This document shows, in pieces, positions 45,433 through 53,307 of a stretch of DNA of 64,000 bases. Within the stretch, counting starts at the first letter, position 1, and each line of letters starts with the position of its first letter. The notes under the pieces were generated by a model. It was not told the DNA's origin and did no database searches. It was given only the letters and a program-made list of their open reading frames with translations. The translations under genes and the position numbers were made by a program. Source of the DNA: JAAYQA01 sp964510345 (lineage in GTDB: Bacteria; Bacillota; Clostridia; Tissierellales; Peptoniphilaceae); the NCBI GenBank assembly GCA_964510345.1, contig CAZEBB010000005.1, positions 13,955-77,954 on the forward strand, written 5' to 3'.

Positions 45433-45446
45433 TGATAACGTTATCA
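45433..45446 (-). promoter_or_regulatory. Perfect 14-bp palindrome, cre-like operator
   Basis: TGATAACGTTATCA fits the CcpA cre consensus TGWNANCGNTNWCA at every position and overlaps the -10 of the FMN/rhodanese gene, a placement expected to repress. Other LacI-family regulators bind similar sites. Confidence 0.65.
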
Positions 45447-45471
45447 TAGCTCCAATCAAGTTATATGTCAA
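45443..45471 (-). promoter_or_regulatory. Promoter of the FMN/rhodanese lipoprotein gene
   Basis: TTGACA (45466-45471), 17-bp spacer, TATGAT (45443-45448); the -10 shares bases with the palindrome at 45433-45446. Confidence 0.85.
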
Positions 45472-45507
45472 TACCATATGAATCTTGTCTATTATCTCAA
45501 AATAACG

Positions 45508-45545
45508 AATAAAGGACCACATCTCATACTAGATGGGTCCTTTGC
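45508..45545 (-). terminator. Terminator of the btuFCD operon
   Basis: AAAGGACC (45511-45518) pairs with GGTCCTTT (45536-45543), extended by CATC/GATG; the stem includes the btuD stop codon. The T-run is short. Confidence 0.6.
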
Positions 45546-46779
45546 CAATTAAACTGCCCTTCATTTTCTTCTGTAGTTCGCTCTCTGTCGTGCAATGTAC
45601 AGACAAAGAAATTGCTTGTTTCCATAACCATTCATACTCTTTGTGCACATATTGTTGTCCAATATTCCATGGGCAATAGTAGAGAGGAATACCTATTTCT
45701 TTAGAATGTATTGCCGCATAAAGATTCCGAAAATTTCCCGCTCCAACCGGCAAATTGGTCATTACAATCGCTTTTTTTGTTGACATCATTTCTTTCAACT
45801 GTTTTGAATCGATCTCGTCAACCTCTGAAAATGCCGGTATTTTCATCACTTCGACGCCTAACCGCTCCGCGGTGACTTGGTCGGAGTCCCCTGTGTTCAG
45901 AACACCTGTCAGAATCTCAGCCCCCCATCCCGAAAGTGCGGACAGGACTTCTCGCCCGGAACCTCCACCGCAAATCACACCCACGGCGACCCCTTCCAGC
46001 GGACGATTTCTCTGCTCCACCGGGATGACCACGGGAGTTCCCGTCACCACATTGCGATCGATCATCGATTCAACAGAAAACACATCACGAATACTATTGC
46101 GATGGATGACTTCCTCCGGTACTCCATGCGCGTAGACCCGGCTGTCTGCGATCATCCAGATTTCATCGGCATATCGCGCCGCAAGGTTGATATCGTGCAG
46201 CACCATGACCACGGTTCGATCAGGGGTTAGCCAACCGCGCAGGTCTTCCATAACGGCCAGTTGATGATGGATGTCCAGCGCGCTGGTCACCTCATCCAAA
46301 AGTAGGACCTGTGCACTTTGCGCAAGGGCACGAGCGAGGAGAACACGTTGTTTTTCACCGCCGCTGATTTCTCCCATGCGCTTGTCATACAGGGGCAATG
46401 TGCGCGTACGCGCCATCGCTTCGTGTATTTCATCGCGATCTCTCATTTGTGCGCTCGTATTTTTGTGAGGGTACCGCGCCATCGTCACAATTTCCGAGGC
46501 CGTAAAAATACTCGGCACCTGTACCTCTTGTGCCATATATGCAATTCTTCTCGCCCGCTCTTTCGCAGAAAATGAATGTAAAGGGCTCTCTTCGTAGAGC
46601 ACTTCCCCTTCATCCGGCTCCAGCAATCCCGCCAACAGCTTAATCAACGTAGACTTGCCCGCACCATTCGCGCCGACCACTGCATGCAGTTTTCCCTTTT
46701 CTATGGAGATATCCAGCCCGTTCAGCACCGGTTGTTCCCGGTACGAGAACCGAATCCCGCTCAGTGCAAACGCCGTCAT
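45529..46779 (-). CDS. btuD: Cobalamin ABC importer ATPase with C-terminal extension
   Basis: ATPase of a FecCD/BtuCD-type importer. Residues 1-255 form the ABC domain with Walker A GANGAGKSTLIKLLAG, signature ISGGEKQRVLLARAL and Walker B VLLLDEVTSALD. About 150 further residues follow, starting GVAVGVICGGGSGREVL and containing GVLNTGDSDQVTAERLGVEV; this added domain is found in some clostridial and archaeal homologues and its function is not known to me. One-base overlap with btuC. Confidence 0.9.
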   Translation of the reverse strand: MTAFALSGIRFSYREQPVLNGLDISIEKGKLHAVVGANGAGKSTLIKLLAGLLEPDEGEVLYEESPLHSFSAKERARRIAYMAQEVQVPSIFTASEIVTMARYPHKNTSAQMRDRDEIHEAMARTRTLPLYDKRMGEISGGEKQRVLLARALAQSAQVLLLDEVTSALDIHHQLAVMEDLRGWLTPDRTVVMVLHDINLAARYADEIWMIADSRVYAHGVPEEVIHRNSIRDVFSVESMIDRNVVTGTPVVIPVEQRNRPLEGVAVGVICGGGSGREVLSALSGWGAEILTGVLNTGDSDQVTAERLGVEVMKIPAFSEVDEIDSKQLKEMMSTKKAIVMTNLPVGAGNFRNLYAAIHSKEIGIPLYYCPWNIGQQYVHKEYEWLWKQAISLSVHCTTESELQKKMKGSLIGKGPI

Positions 46780-47792
46780 CAGACCTCACTCCCTTCGCGA
46801 TGCGTCAGCAACCACAGGAAAAACGGAGCCCCGATGATCGCCGTGACGATTCCGATCGGAATCTCCAGCGGACTGGCAAGTGTTCTGGCCAGAGTGTCAC
46901 ACCAACAAAGGAAGATCCCGCCCCACATGACCGACATCGGCAGCAACGTCCGGTGATCCGGCCCCGTGAGCAAGCGAACGATATGCGGCGTGATCAGTCC
47001 GACAAATCCGATAATCCCCGTAAACGAAACCACCGACGCCGTCACCAACGATGCCGTGACAAGGAGAATCCGCTTGACACGCTCTGTGTGAACTCCCATG
47101 CTGTTTGCCGTGTCTTCTCCAAGCAGTATGAGGTTCATCTCATGCCGATAGTGGAAGATGATCGCGTATCCGATCACGACGATCGCTGCACATAACCCCA
47201 CCACCTGCATGGGTTGACCGGCGAGGGATCCCATTGTCCAGTACACAACTTTATCCATCTGCTGCGAGTAAAAAACCATCAGTATCGAGAGACCTGCGGA
47301 GAACAATTGGCCGATCGCAATGCCCGCGAGCAAGACACGACCTTGGCGAAGGATTCTCCCTTCCGTACCCAGCCGATACACCATCCAAAGAGCGGCCATC
47401 GCGCCCAAAAAAGCCGATCCTGTGACCGCAAGATTTCCAAAATACTGACTCCCTACCCCTGTCGTGATCGCTACGGCTGCACCAAAAGCAGAACCCGATG
47501 AGATTCCGACGATATACGGGTCCGCCAACGGGTTTCTGAACAACCCCTGCAATGTCAATCCCGCCATCGATAACGCCGCGCCTGTCGTTAACGCGAGTAA
47601 AACCCGCGGCCATCGGATGGAGTAGAGGATCATCGCTTGCGTCTTCGGCAAGATCTCCGGCGCTCCGACGAGCTTACCGCCGAGAGAGCGGAACGCATCC
47701 AAAAAATGGATCTCGGCTGAGCCGATCGTAGCCGCCAAAAGTGCCGTTAGAAATACTAACGGCACACTCAGCGCTACCCAGCGCACTTTCAT
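46779..47792 (-). CDS. btuC: Cobalamin ABC importer permease
   Basis: FecCD-family membrane subunit of 337 aa with about ten helices. Diagnostic segments are SIRWPRVLLALTTGAALSMA, GLFRNPLADPYIVGISSGSA and the coupling-helix region GFVGLITPHIVRLLTGPDHR. Adjacent genes overlap by one base at each end. Cobalamin as substrate is supported by the riboswitch. Confidence 0.93.
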   Translation of the reverse strand: MKVRWVALSVPLVFLTALLAATIGSAEIHFLDAFRSLGGKLVGAPEILPKTQAMILYSIRWPRVLLALTTGAALSMAGLTLQGLFRNPLADPYIVGISSGSAFGAAVAITTGVGSQYFGNLAVTGSAFLGAMAALWMVYRLGTEGRILRQGRVLLAGIAIGQLFSAGLSILMVFYSQQMDKVVYWTMGSLAGQPMQVVGLCAAIVVIGYAIIFHYRHEMNLILLGEDTANSMGVHTERVKRILLVTASLVTASVVSFTGIIGFVGLITPHIVRLLTGPDHRTLLPMSVMWGGIFLCWCDTLARTLASPLEIPIGIVTAIIGAPFFLWLLTHREGSEV

Positions 47793-48799
47793 TATTTCGC
47801 GCGGTCCGGTTGCAAGAGATCCGCCAACTCCTCGAGCCCGTCGATCAACCGAGGTCCGGGTCGAGAGATCAGGTCCGCATGGATCGAAAGAACTTTTCCT
47901 TCTTTGACGGCCTTAAGATCCGCATATCCCGGACGCGCTGCGACCGTCTCCTTCGTCAAGCTCGGATCGCCGTCGTTGATCAGGTAGATCTCCGGATCAT
48001 TGGCGATGAGTTGCTCCACATCGTAATTGGAGTATGGCTCACTGTCGCCGGCAATGTCTTTCGCGCCGACCAGAGTGATCATTTCGTTGATAAAGCTGCC
48101 TTTCCCGGCCACCATGAGCGGGTCGCCCCATACTTCATAAAACACGGTGGGTTGAGGTAATCCCTGCACCGATGCGACGACCGCATCTTTGCGCGCATTC
48201 ATATCTTTAATGATCGCCTCTCCCTGCGCCTTGGTATTGGTCAGCTCGGCGATTTGTCGAATCTGTTCGATCACTTGATCCAACGATTGCGGATAATACC
48301 CGGCCGATGCGATGTCCGCGCCGCTCATCGCTTCCGGAAGACCTTGTACCATTCCGTTGGTAATCACGAGATCCGGTTCCAACTCCACGATGCGCTCCAT
48401 GTCAAATCCGCTGGCACCTCCCACCGTTTCGATGGATGCCGCCTCTGCAGGATAGTCAGAAAACTCCGAGGCGGCGACGATTTTGTCCCCTAATCCCAGT
48501 GCAAAAAGTACCTCCGTTACATTGGGCGCCAGTGCGACGATTTTTTCAGGCTCTTTCTGTAAAGTCACCGACTGCCCCAAACCGTCTGTCACCGTGATCG
48601 GGTACGCGGTCTCATCCGCCGGAGCTGTGCTCGAATCCCCGGCTGCCGACTCGGTGGCGGGTTCTGTTTGTGCCGATTCTGTGACTGTAACCTCTGTAAC
48701 GACTTCGGTCGTCTCCGGTTTCTCAATCGTTTGTGTGCTGCACGCGGCAAGCAACAATGCAATCGCCAGCCATAATGCTGACATTTTCTTTGTAAACAT
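47792..48799 (-). CDS. btuF: Cobalamin-binding lipoprotein
   Basis: Extracellular binding protein of the B12 importer. The 335-aa precursor has a lipoprotein signal LLLAAC (Cys20), a 45-residue Thr/Glu/Ser/Ala tether, then the periplasmic-binding fold: ITVTDGLGQSVTLQKEPEKI, VALAPNVTEVLFALGLGDKI, ELEPDLVITNGMVQG and the C-terminal SRPGPRLIDGLEELADLL. First gene downstream of the cobalamin riboswitch. Confidence 0.93.
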   Translation of the reverse strand: MFTKKMSALWLAIALLLAACSTQTIEKPETTEVVTEVTVTESAQTEPATESAAGDSSTAPADETAYPITVTDGLGQSVTLQKEPEKIVALAPNVTEVLFALGLGDKIVAASEFSDYPAEAASIETVGGASGFDMERIVELEPDLVITNGMVQGLPEAMSGADIASAGYYPQSLDQVIEQIRQIAELTNTKAQGEAIIKDMNARKDAVVASVQGLPQPTVFYEVWGDPLMVAGKGSFINEMITLVGAKDIAGDSEPYSNYDVEQLIANDPEIYLINDGDPSLTKETVAARPGYADLKAVKEGKVLSIHADLISRPGPRLIDGLEELADLLQPDRAK

Positions 48800-48818
48800 G
48801 ATGTCCTCCTCAATAAAA

Positions 48819-48846
48819 AATGCCCATTACGAGGGAATTGGGCATT
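48819..48846 (-). terminator. Riboswitch-controlled terminator before btuF
   Basis: AATGCCCA (48819-48826) pairs with TGGGCATT (48839-48846), followed on the minus strand by TTTTTTATTG, 20 bp before btuF. It forms the expression platform of the cobalamin riboswitch. Confidence 0.8.
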
Positions 48847-48877
48847 GCGTTACCTCTCCCTCCGAGGGTAAAAAACA

Positions 48878-49020
48878 AACAGGTATCCTGGCTTATGCTT
48901 CATCCTCCGATATCCCTTCCCGGTCTCCCAGTGGCACGATATCTTCGTCGGCATTACAGTAGCGGGGGCTGCAACGGATTCTCACCGTTTTCCCTGCGAC
49001 CTTTCGGTCTTGTGAAATTG
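48878..49020 (-). promoter_or_regulatory. Cobalamin riboswitch
   Basis: On the minus strand: GGGAAAACGGTGAGAATCCG, GCAGCCCCCGCTACTGT, CCACTGGGAGACCGGGAAGG and AAGCCAGGATACCTGTTTG, the complete ordered B12-box motifs. Cobalamin binding should terminate transcription before btuFCD. Confidence 0.97.
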
Positions 49021-49027
49021 TAGATTC

Positions 49028-49055
49028 ATTATATCAAATATCGTGTCGACATCAA
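49028..49055 (-). promoter_or_regulatory. Promoter of the btuFCD operon
   Basis: TTGATG (49050-49055), 16-bp spacer, TATAAT (49028-49033), immediately before the cobalamin aptamer. Confidence 0.75.
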
Positions 49056-49068
49056 GACTCTCGGCTCT

Positions 49069-49275
49069 TCAATAATTTCTTATGATGCCATGATGTTTTC
49101 CGATCGAAATTTCACCGAACTGTCGGAATGACAACTCATCTTTCATTCCATAATGTACTATGATGAGATATAGAGCGATAGGAGATGAATTGCCCAGCAT
49201 CTTCCTCATCGTCTCGAACTCGTGAAACTCGTGCAAGAAACATTTCCAAGGTTGCCCCCTTTTTGTGACACCCAC
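49069..49275 (-). other. Unassigned 68-codon open frame, possible gene remnant
   Basis: Lies in the 290-bp interval between the btuF promoter and the nth terminator. The frame begins with GTG, has no convincing SD, and reads HEFETMRKMLGN then SPIALYLIIVHYGMKDELSF and GEISIGKHHGIIRNY. The second half loosely recalls the DnaA-like helix-turn-helix at the end of REP-associated transposase-like proteins. Too short and weak for a gene call. Confidence 0.2.
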
Positions 49276-49306
49276 GAGCGTAACGAAACTCCTAAATAAT
49301 CAACGC

Positions 49307-49350
49307 AAAACGCCTTCACAGATGCCAAGACACATCGTAGAAGGCGTTTT
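49307..49350 (-). terminator. Terminator of the queG-DUF503-nth unit
   Basis: 11-bp perfect stem AAAACGCCTTC (49307-49317) / GAAGGCGTTTT (49340-49350), ending TTTTGCG on the minus strand. Confidence 0.75.
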
Positions 49351-49352
49351 GT

Positions 49353-50000
49353 TTATGTTCTTTTCCCCACGCTGAACAAACACAATCCTTGGAGCGTGCA
49401 TTCTTCACACATGGGTTTCCTTGCTTTACATACGCGGCGTCCGTGCAAAATCAGCGCGTGATGCCCATCCACCCAGAATTCTTTCGGGATATACTTCATC
49501 AGTTGCTGTTCAGTCTCTTCTACATTTTTCGCATCAACCAATCCGATGCGGTTCGAGACGCGAAAGACGTGCGTATCGACGGCAAAGGTCGGCACACCGT
49601 AGGCATTGGCCAATACTACATTCGCGGTCTTTCGTCCCACGCCGGGCAATTTGACGAGCTCTTCTCTCGTATCCGGCACGACTCCGCCATAGTCTTCCGC
49701 AAGAATCCTTCCCGTCATTTGAATATTCTTGGCCTTCGATTTATATAGTCCGCACGTCTTGATCAACGTTTCAAGCTCGTCAATCGGCAGATTGGCATAG
49801 TCTGCTGCCGTTTTCGCCCGTTCAAACAACGCCGGCGTCACCAGATTGACTCGTACATCCGTGCATTGCGCACTGAGGATCGTTGCGATCAAAAGCTCCA
49901 AGGGATTTTTGAAATCCAACTCGGCGCGGGCATCGGGATATAGCGCGAGAAGACGCGTCATCGCCTCATGGGTTTCTTTTTTTGTCAGTTTCCGTTTCAT
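49353..50000 (-). CDS. nth: Endonuclease III
   Basis: DNA glycosylase/AP lyase for oxidised pyrimidines. The 215-aa protein has the helix-hairpin-helix LPGVGRKTANVVLANAYG (catalytic Lys), catalytic Asp in FAVDTHVFRVSNRIGL, and a C-terminal 4Fe-4S cluster C-x6-C-x2-C-x5-C (CKARKPMCEECTLQGLC). The ATG at 49998-50000 overlaps the DUF503 stop as ATGA, which fixes the start. Confidence 0.96.
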   Translation of the reverse strand: MKRKLTKKETHEAMTRLLALYPDARAELDFKNPLELLIATILSAQCTDVRVNLVTPALFERAKTAADYANLPIDELETLIKTCGLYKSKAKNIQMTGRILAEDYGGVVPDTREELVKLPGVGRKTANVVLANAYGVPTFAVDTHVFRVSNRIGLVDAKNVEETEQQLMKYIPKEFWVDGHHALILHGRRVCKARKPMCEECTLQGLCLFSVGKRT

Positions 50001-50275
50001 ATCCACTCCGTATTTTCCTGTATTCGATCCACATCGTAGTGGGTCAGTATCATCTCTTCAACCTTCTGCAAAGTCGAGTCGATATGTGCGGTTTCGTTGC
50101 CGACAACTGCGATGCCGATCACCAGGAGATTGTGTACATCTTGATCCGCAATCTCCGCGATGGATACGTGGTACTGATTTTGTACCTTTCGAATGATCGA
50201 CTGGCGAATCGCGCGCTTATCTTTCAGCGAATGCACATCATAGAGTCGTAAGACCAATTCCTTGTAACCAACCAT
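49997..50275 (-). CDS. DUF503 family protein (YlxP-like)
   Basis: 92-aa protein beginning MVGYKELVLRLYDVHSLKDK with VSIAEIADQDVHNLLVIGIA, matching the ferredoxin-like DUF503 family. In Bacillus the homologue YlxP is encoded beside ribosome maturation genes; here it lies between queG and nth. GGAGG precedes the ATG. Function not established. Confidence 0.88.
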   Translation of the reverse strand: MVGYKELVLRLYDVHSLKDKRAIRQSIIRKVQNQYHVSIAEIADQDVHNLLVIGIAVVGNETAHIDSTLQKVEEMILTHYDVDRIQENTEWI

Positions 50276-50286
50276 CGACGTCCTCC

Positions 50287-51282
50287 TTAGCGCTGATCCA
50301 AACGTTCCAGGCAATACCATGCCGCGGCACGAAGCGCCGGGCTTTCACTTTTTATCAACTGTTGCACCAACTCTTCGTAGTCCGGATTCTTTCGATTCCC
50401 CATTCCCAGCAGCAAATTGCGTTTTAATATCGTCTGGCCGCGCCAAAAGGCGGCCGTATGACCATATTTATCTCGAAATTCTCTCTTTGTCAACAATAAA
50501 TCCGAAAACGGCATGACGAAGGGCTCGTCGGTATCCACCTCGGGCACAACCTCGTTTTTCGGGCATGCGCGCTGACACTGATCGCAACCGTACACGCTGA
50601 AAATTTGCCGTTTCTCTTCTGCGGAGAGGACCGTTTTTTGTGTCAGATACGAAATACAGTACTTTGCGTGCAGTCTGTATTCTGAGAGCGCACGACCTGG
50701 GCACACAGTTTCGCATTTCCTGCATTCCCCGCAACTGTCAGACTGGTCAACCGCTCCCGGTAAGTCCGTGATCTCAGCGTCGGTAACGATGAGTCCGAGA
50801 GTCAAGTAGGTTCCGTACTCGGGATGAATCAAACATGTATTCCGACCGATAAACCCCAGTCCGGCCTTCTCTGCGAAAGACCTCTCTTGTAAACGTCCCG
50901 TATCGACTTGATAATAGACGGAAGCGCCGGTCACCCTCTCTACCATCGCGGCGAGCTCCAGCACTGCCGGCCGCATGATACGGTGATAATCTACTCCCAC
51001 AGCGATATCCGCTAGATAGAGTCCCTCCGCCGTTGGTTTTCTTCGAATGCGGGGGTACTTTTTCGCCACCACGATCACGTGTTTCGCTTTTTCGACGACG
51101 GTGTGCGGGTCTCGCGACAACCCGAACGGCTCCGGCTCAAACTCGGTTTGGTTTCCGGTCATCGCCCGCGCCATGATCCATGTTTGATAGGTTGTAATCG
51201 GTTCAGCGTCGGTAATTCTTATGTCGTCTAATCCGACTTCCCATGCCTTCGCCCGCAATGCGAAATACGATATCGGTCTCAT
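50287..51282 (-). CDS. queG: Epoxyqueuosine reductase
   Basis: Cobalamin- and Fe-S-dependent reduction of epoxyqueuosine to queuosine in tRNA. The 331-aa protein has the B12-binding region, DTGRLQERSFAEKAGLGFIG, and two ferredoxin-type clusters CGECRKCETVCPG and CDQCQRACPKN. A HEAT-like C-terminus ends LIKSESPALRAAAWYCLERL. The proposed start MRPISYFALR follows GGTGGGG. The enzyme needs B12, consistent with the nearby importer. Confidence 0.94.
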   Translation of the reverse strand: MRPISYFALRAKAWEVGLDDIRITDAEPITTYQTWIMARAMTGNQTEFEPEPFGLSRDPHTVVEKAKHVIVVAKKYPRIRRKPTAEGLYLADIAVGVDYHRIMRPAVLELAAMVERVTGASVYYQVDTGRLQERSFAEKAGLGFIGRNTCLIHPEYGTYLTLGLIVTDAEITDLPGAVDQSDSCGECRKCETVCPGRALSEYRLHAKYCISYLTQKTVLSAEEKRQIFSVYGCDQCQRACPKNEVVPEVDTDEPFVMPFSDLLLTKREFRDKYGHTAAFWRGQTILKRNLLLGMGNRKNPDYEELVQQLIKSESPALRAAAWYCLERLDQR

Positions 51283-51341
51283 AATGTCCCCACCTTTTTT
51301 CAATTATAGCATAGGCGTTTTTCTCCATCTGTATTGAATCA

Positions 51342-51350
51342 TGTTATAAT
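51342..51350 (+). promoter_or_regulatory. Extended -10 promoter of rodA
   Basis: TGTTATAAT: consensus TG-n-TATAAT (TATAAT at 51345-51350). No matching -35 is needed for this class. Confidence 0.7.
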
Positions 51351-51376
51351 AGATTGAATTTGAAAGGGTGTGTGCG

Positions 51377-52489
51377 TTGTTTCATCTAAAGAAGATTTCT
51401 CTTAAAAAATTAGACTTACCGTTGATCATCACGGTGTTATTACTTTGCGGATACGGACTCATCGTCTTATACTCTGCGACATATAGTTACGATACCTCCC
51501 GTCATGTCCTGACGCAGCTTCTGTCCACGTTGGTCGGCATCGTCACCATTGTCGTACTCTTGGCGTTTAACCAGGACTTATTAAAACAATTGCACATCCC
51601 GATTTATGTCGTCATCAACTTGCTGTTAATCCTCGTCCTGCTCATCGGATCAGGAGAAGAAAGTTGGGGCGCGAGAAGTTGGCTTCGCCTCGGTCCGTTG
51701 AGTTTTCAGCCGTCTGAATTTGCCAAGATCGGCTTGTTGATCTGTCTGGCCGCTTTTATCGAAAGAAATAAGCGAACGATCAGCGAACCCAAGACGATAG
51801 TCAAACTGTTGTTGTATGTCGGCCTGCCCTTAGGGCTCATTGCAAAGCAACCGGACTTCGGAACGCTGATGGTCTTTGTCTTTTTTATTGCCCTCATGCT
51901 GTTCTCCGCCGGCCTCGACATCCGATACTTTCTGGCGGCACTGGCGGCCGGTATATTGTCGCTTCCGATCGTGTATGCGAGCTTAGATGAATTCCAGAAG
52001 AATCGGATCCTCAATTTTCTGGATCCCATGCGAGATATCGGCGACACCGGCTATCAGGCAAATCAGGGAAGGATCGCGATCGGGTCCGGACAGTTCTCCG
52101 GCCGTGGATACCTTCAAGGCGTGCAAACCCAGTACAATTTTATCCCGACCAAGGAGACCGACTACATCTTCGCCGTCTTGGTCGAAGAGCTGGGTTTGAT
52201 CGGTGGAGCGCTCTTGATTTTCCTTTACCTCGTGCTGTTGTACCGTATTGTCCGCATCTCCATCGGCAGTAAAGACGTTTTTGGAAGGACACTCTGTATC
52301 GGCGTCGCTGCCATGTTTCTTTTCCATATTTTTGAAAACATCGGCATGACCATCGGTCTGATGCCGATCACCGGAATCCCGCTGCCGTTCTTCAGTTATG
52401 GCGGAACTTTCCAAGTGACCAATCTCGTCTGTATCGGTCTCGTCCTCTCGTGCGCCATCCAGCGTAAGCCTTTGGACTTTAGCGAATGA
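51377..52489 (+). CDS. rodA: RodA/FtsW-type SEDS glycosyltransferase
   Basis: Peptidoglycan glycosyltransferase of the elongation machinery; 370 aa, ten membrane helices. Family motifs: SWGARSWLRLGPLSFQPSEF, AKQPDFGTLMVF, the large loop with GYLQGVQTQYNFIPTKETD (catalytic Asp of the SEDS family) and TGIPLPFFSYGG. I favour the TTG at 51377, 8 nt after AAAGGG; a GTG at 51368 would overlap that SD. RodA rather than FtsW is judged from the loop sequence only. Confidence 0.92.
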   Translation: MFHLKKISLKKLDLPLIITVLLLCGYGLIVLYSATYSYDTSRHVLTQLLSTLVGIVTIVVLLAFNQDLLKQLHIPIYVVINLLLILVLLIGSGEESWGARSWLRLGPLSFQPSEFAKIGLLICLAAFIERNKRTISEPKTIVKLLLYVGLPLGLIAKQPDFGTLMVFVFFIALMLFSAGLDIRYFLAALAAGILSLPIVYASLDEFQKNRILNFLDPMRDIGDTGYQANQGRIAIGSGQFSGRGYLQGVQTQYNFIPTKETDYIFAVLVEELGLIGGALLIFLYLVLLYRIVRISIGSKDVFGRTLCIGVAAMFLFHIFENIGMTIGLMPITGIPLPFFSYGGTFQVTNLVCIGLVLSCAIQRKPLDFSE

Positions 52490-52490
52490 G

Positions 52491-52526
52491 AAAAGCCTGC
52501 ATTCCCCATCACGCGTTGGCAGGCTT
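52491..52526 (+). terminator. Hairpin after rodA
   Basis: AAGCCTGC (52493-52500) pairs with GCAGGCTT (52519-52526). It lacks a T-run, so termination alone is doubtful. Its first 16 bases recur exactly at 52656-52671. Confidence 0.5.
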
Positions 52527-52549
52527 CTGTGTGGATAGAATAACCGTTC

Positions 52550-52633
52550 GTCACGCCCGGAAAACTCTTCTCGGCACGCTCACGGCCGCTCGGCCAGGAT
52601 ATGGCCTCGAAGAGTATTCCGAACGTTCCTCAC
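52550..52633. repeat. 84-bp structured intergenic repeat, copy 1
   Basis: Inverted relative to copy 2 (55026-55109); 79 of 84 bases match and all five differences are transitions. Internally it can fold: outer arms GGAAAACTCTTC and GAAGAGTATTCC, inner hairpin TGGCC/GGCCA and a GGCCGCTCGGCC segment. No open reading frame. Confidence 0.9.
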
Positions 52634-52655
52634 TTGCTGTACATCGCTATGACTC

Positions 52656-52694
52656 AAAAGCCTGCATTCCCTCTCATGGGTTTGCAGGCTTTTT
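52656..52694. terminator. Bidirectional terminator between rodA and tdk
   Basis: AAAAGCCTGCA (52656-52666) pairs with TGCAGGCTTTT (52683-52693), with T-runs on both sides; the minus-strand form ends tdk. Confidence 0.8.
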
Positions 52695-52695
52695 G

Positions 52696-53307
52696 TTACA
52701 CGACTTCCGGTAGAGTCATTTGGTTTTTAGTGGCTATGCGCTGTGCTTCCTTATCTCGGTAGCACTTGCGACACAGCGGTTCGTATTCTTGTTGCGCTCC
52801 GATGACCACGCGGTCCATGGTTTCCGTTTTTCTGTGACTGACCCACGCATCGACCCCACAACCTGCACAAACCGCATGGTGCTTGGTCAAGTAGTCCGCG
52901 ATGGGCATCAGTTCCTTCACGATCTCAAACGGATTCGCCTGAAAGTCCATGTCAAGCCCTGCGACGACGATCGTCTTGTCCATCGCCAGCAGCGCATTGA
53001 TCCCCTTGATAAAATCCTTTGGCGGGTCTTCGATGAACTGTACCTCGTCAATTCCGATGACATCCACCGGACGACTCTTGACAATGGCGACGATCTGGTC
53101 AATCGACTGGACGGCCATACACTGCATCTCGTTGTTGTCGTGACTGACGATAACGTCTTTTTCGTATCGAATATCCACCGAAGGCTTAAACGCGAGCACT
53201 TCATACTTGGCAATTTGGAAACGGTTCAGATCCTTCCATAAGGACGATGTCTTTCCCGAGAACATGCTGCCGGTATGAAGAATGAGTTTTCCCTTGTACT
53301 GATGCAT
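52696..53307 (-). CDS. tdk: Thymidine kinase, type II
   Basis: Salvage phosphorylation of thymidine. The 203-aa protein has the P-loop TGSMFSGKTSSL, the catalytic DEVQFIED, GLDMDF and a four-cysteine zinc site CAGC...CRKC. The ATG at 53305-53307 shares a base with the stop of the upstream fusion gene. Confidence 0.96.
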   Translation of the reverse strand: MHQYKGKLILHTGSMFSGKTSSLWKDLNRFQIAKYEVLAFKPSVDIRYEKDVIVSHDNNEMQCMAVQSIDQIVAIVKSRPVDVIGIDEVQFIEDPPKDFIKGINALLAMDKTIVVAGLDMDFQANPFEIVKELMPIADYLTKHHAVCAGCGVDAWVSHRKTETMDRVVIGAQQEYEPLCRKCYRDKEAQRIATKNQMTLPEVV

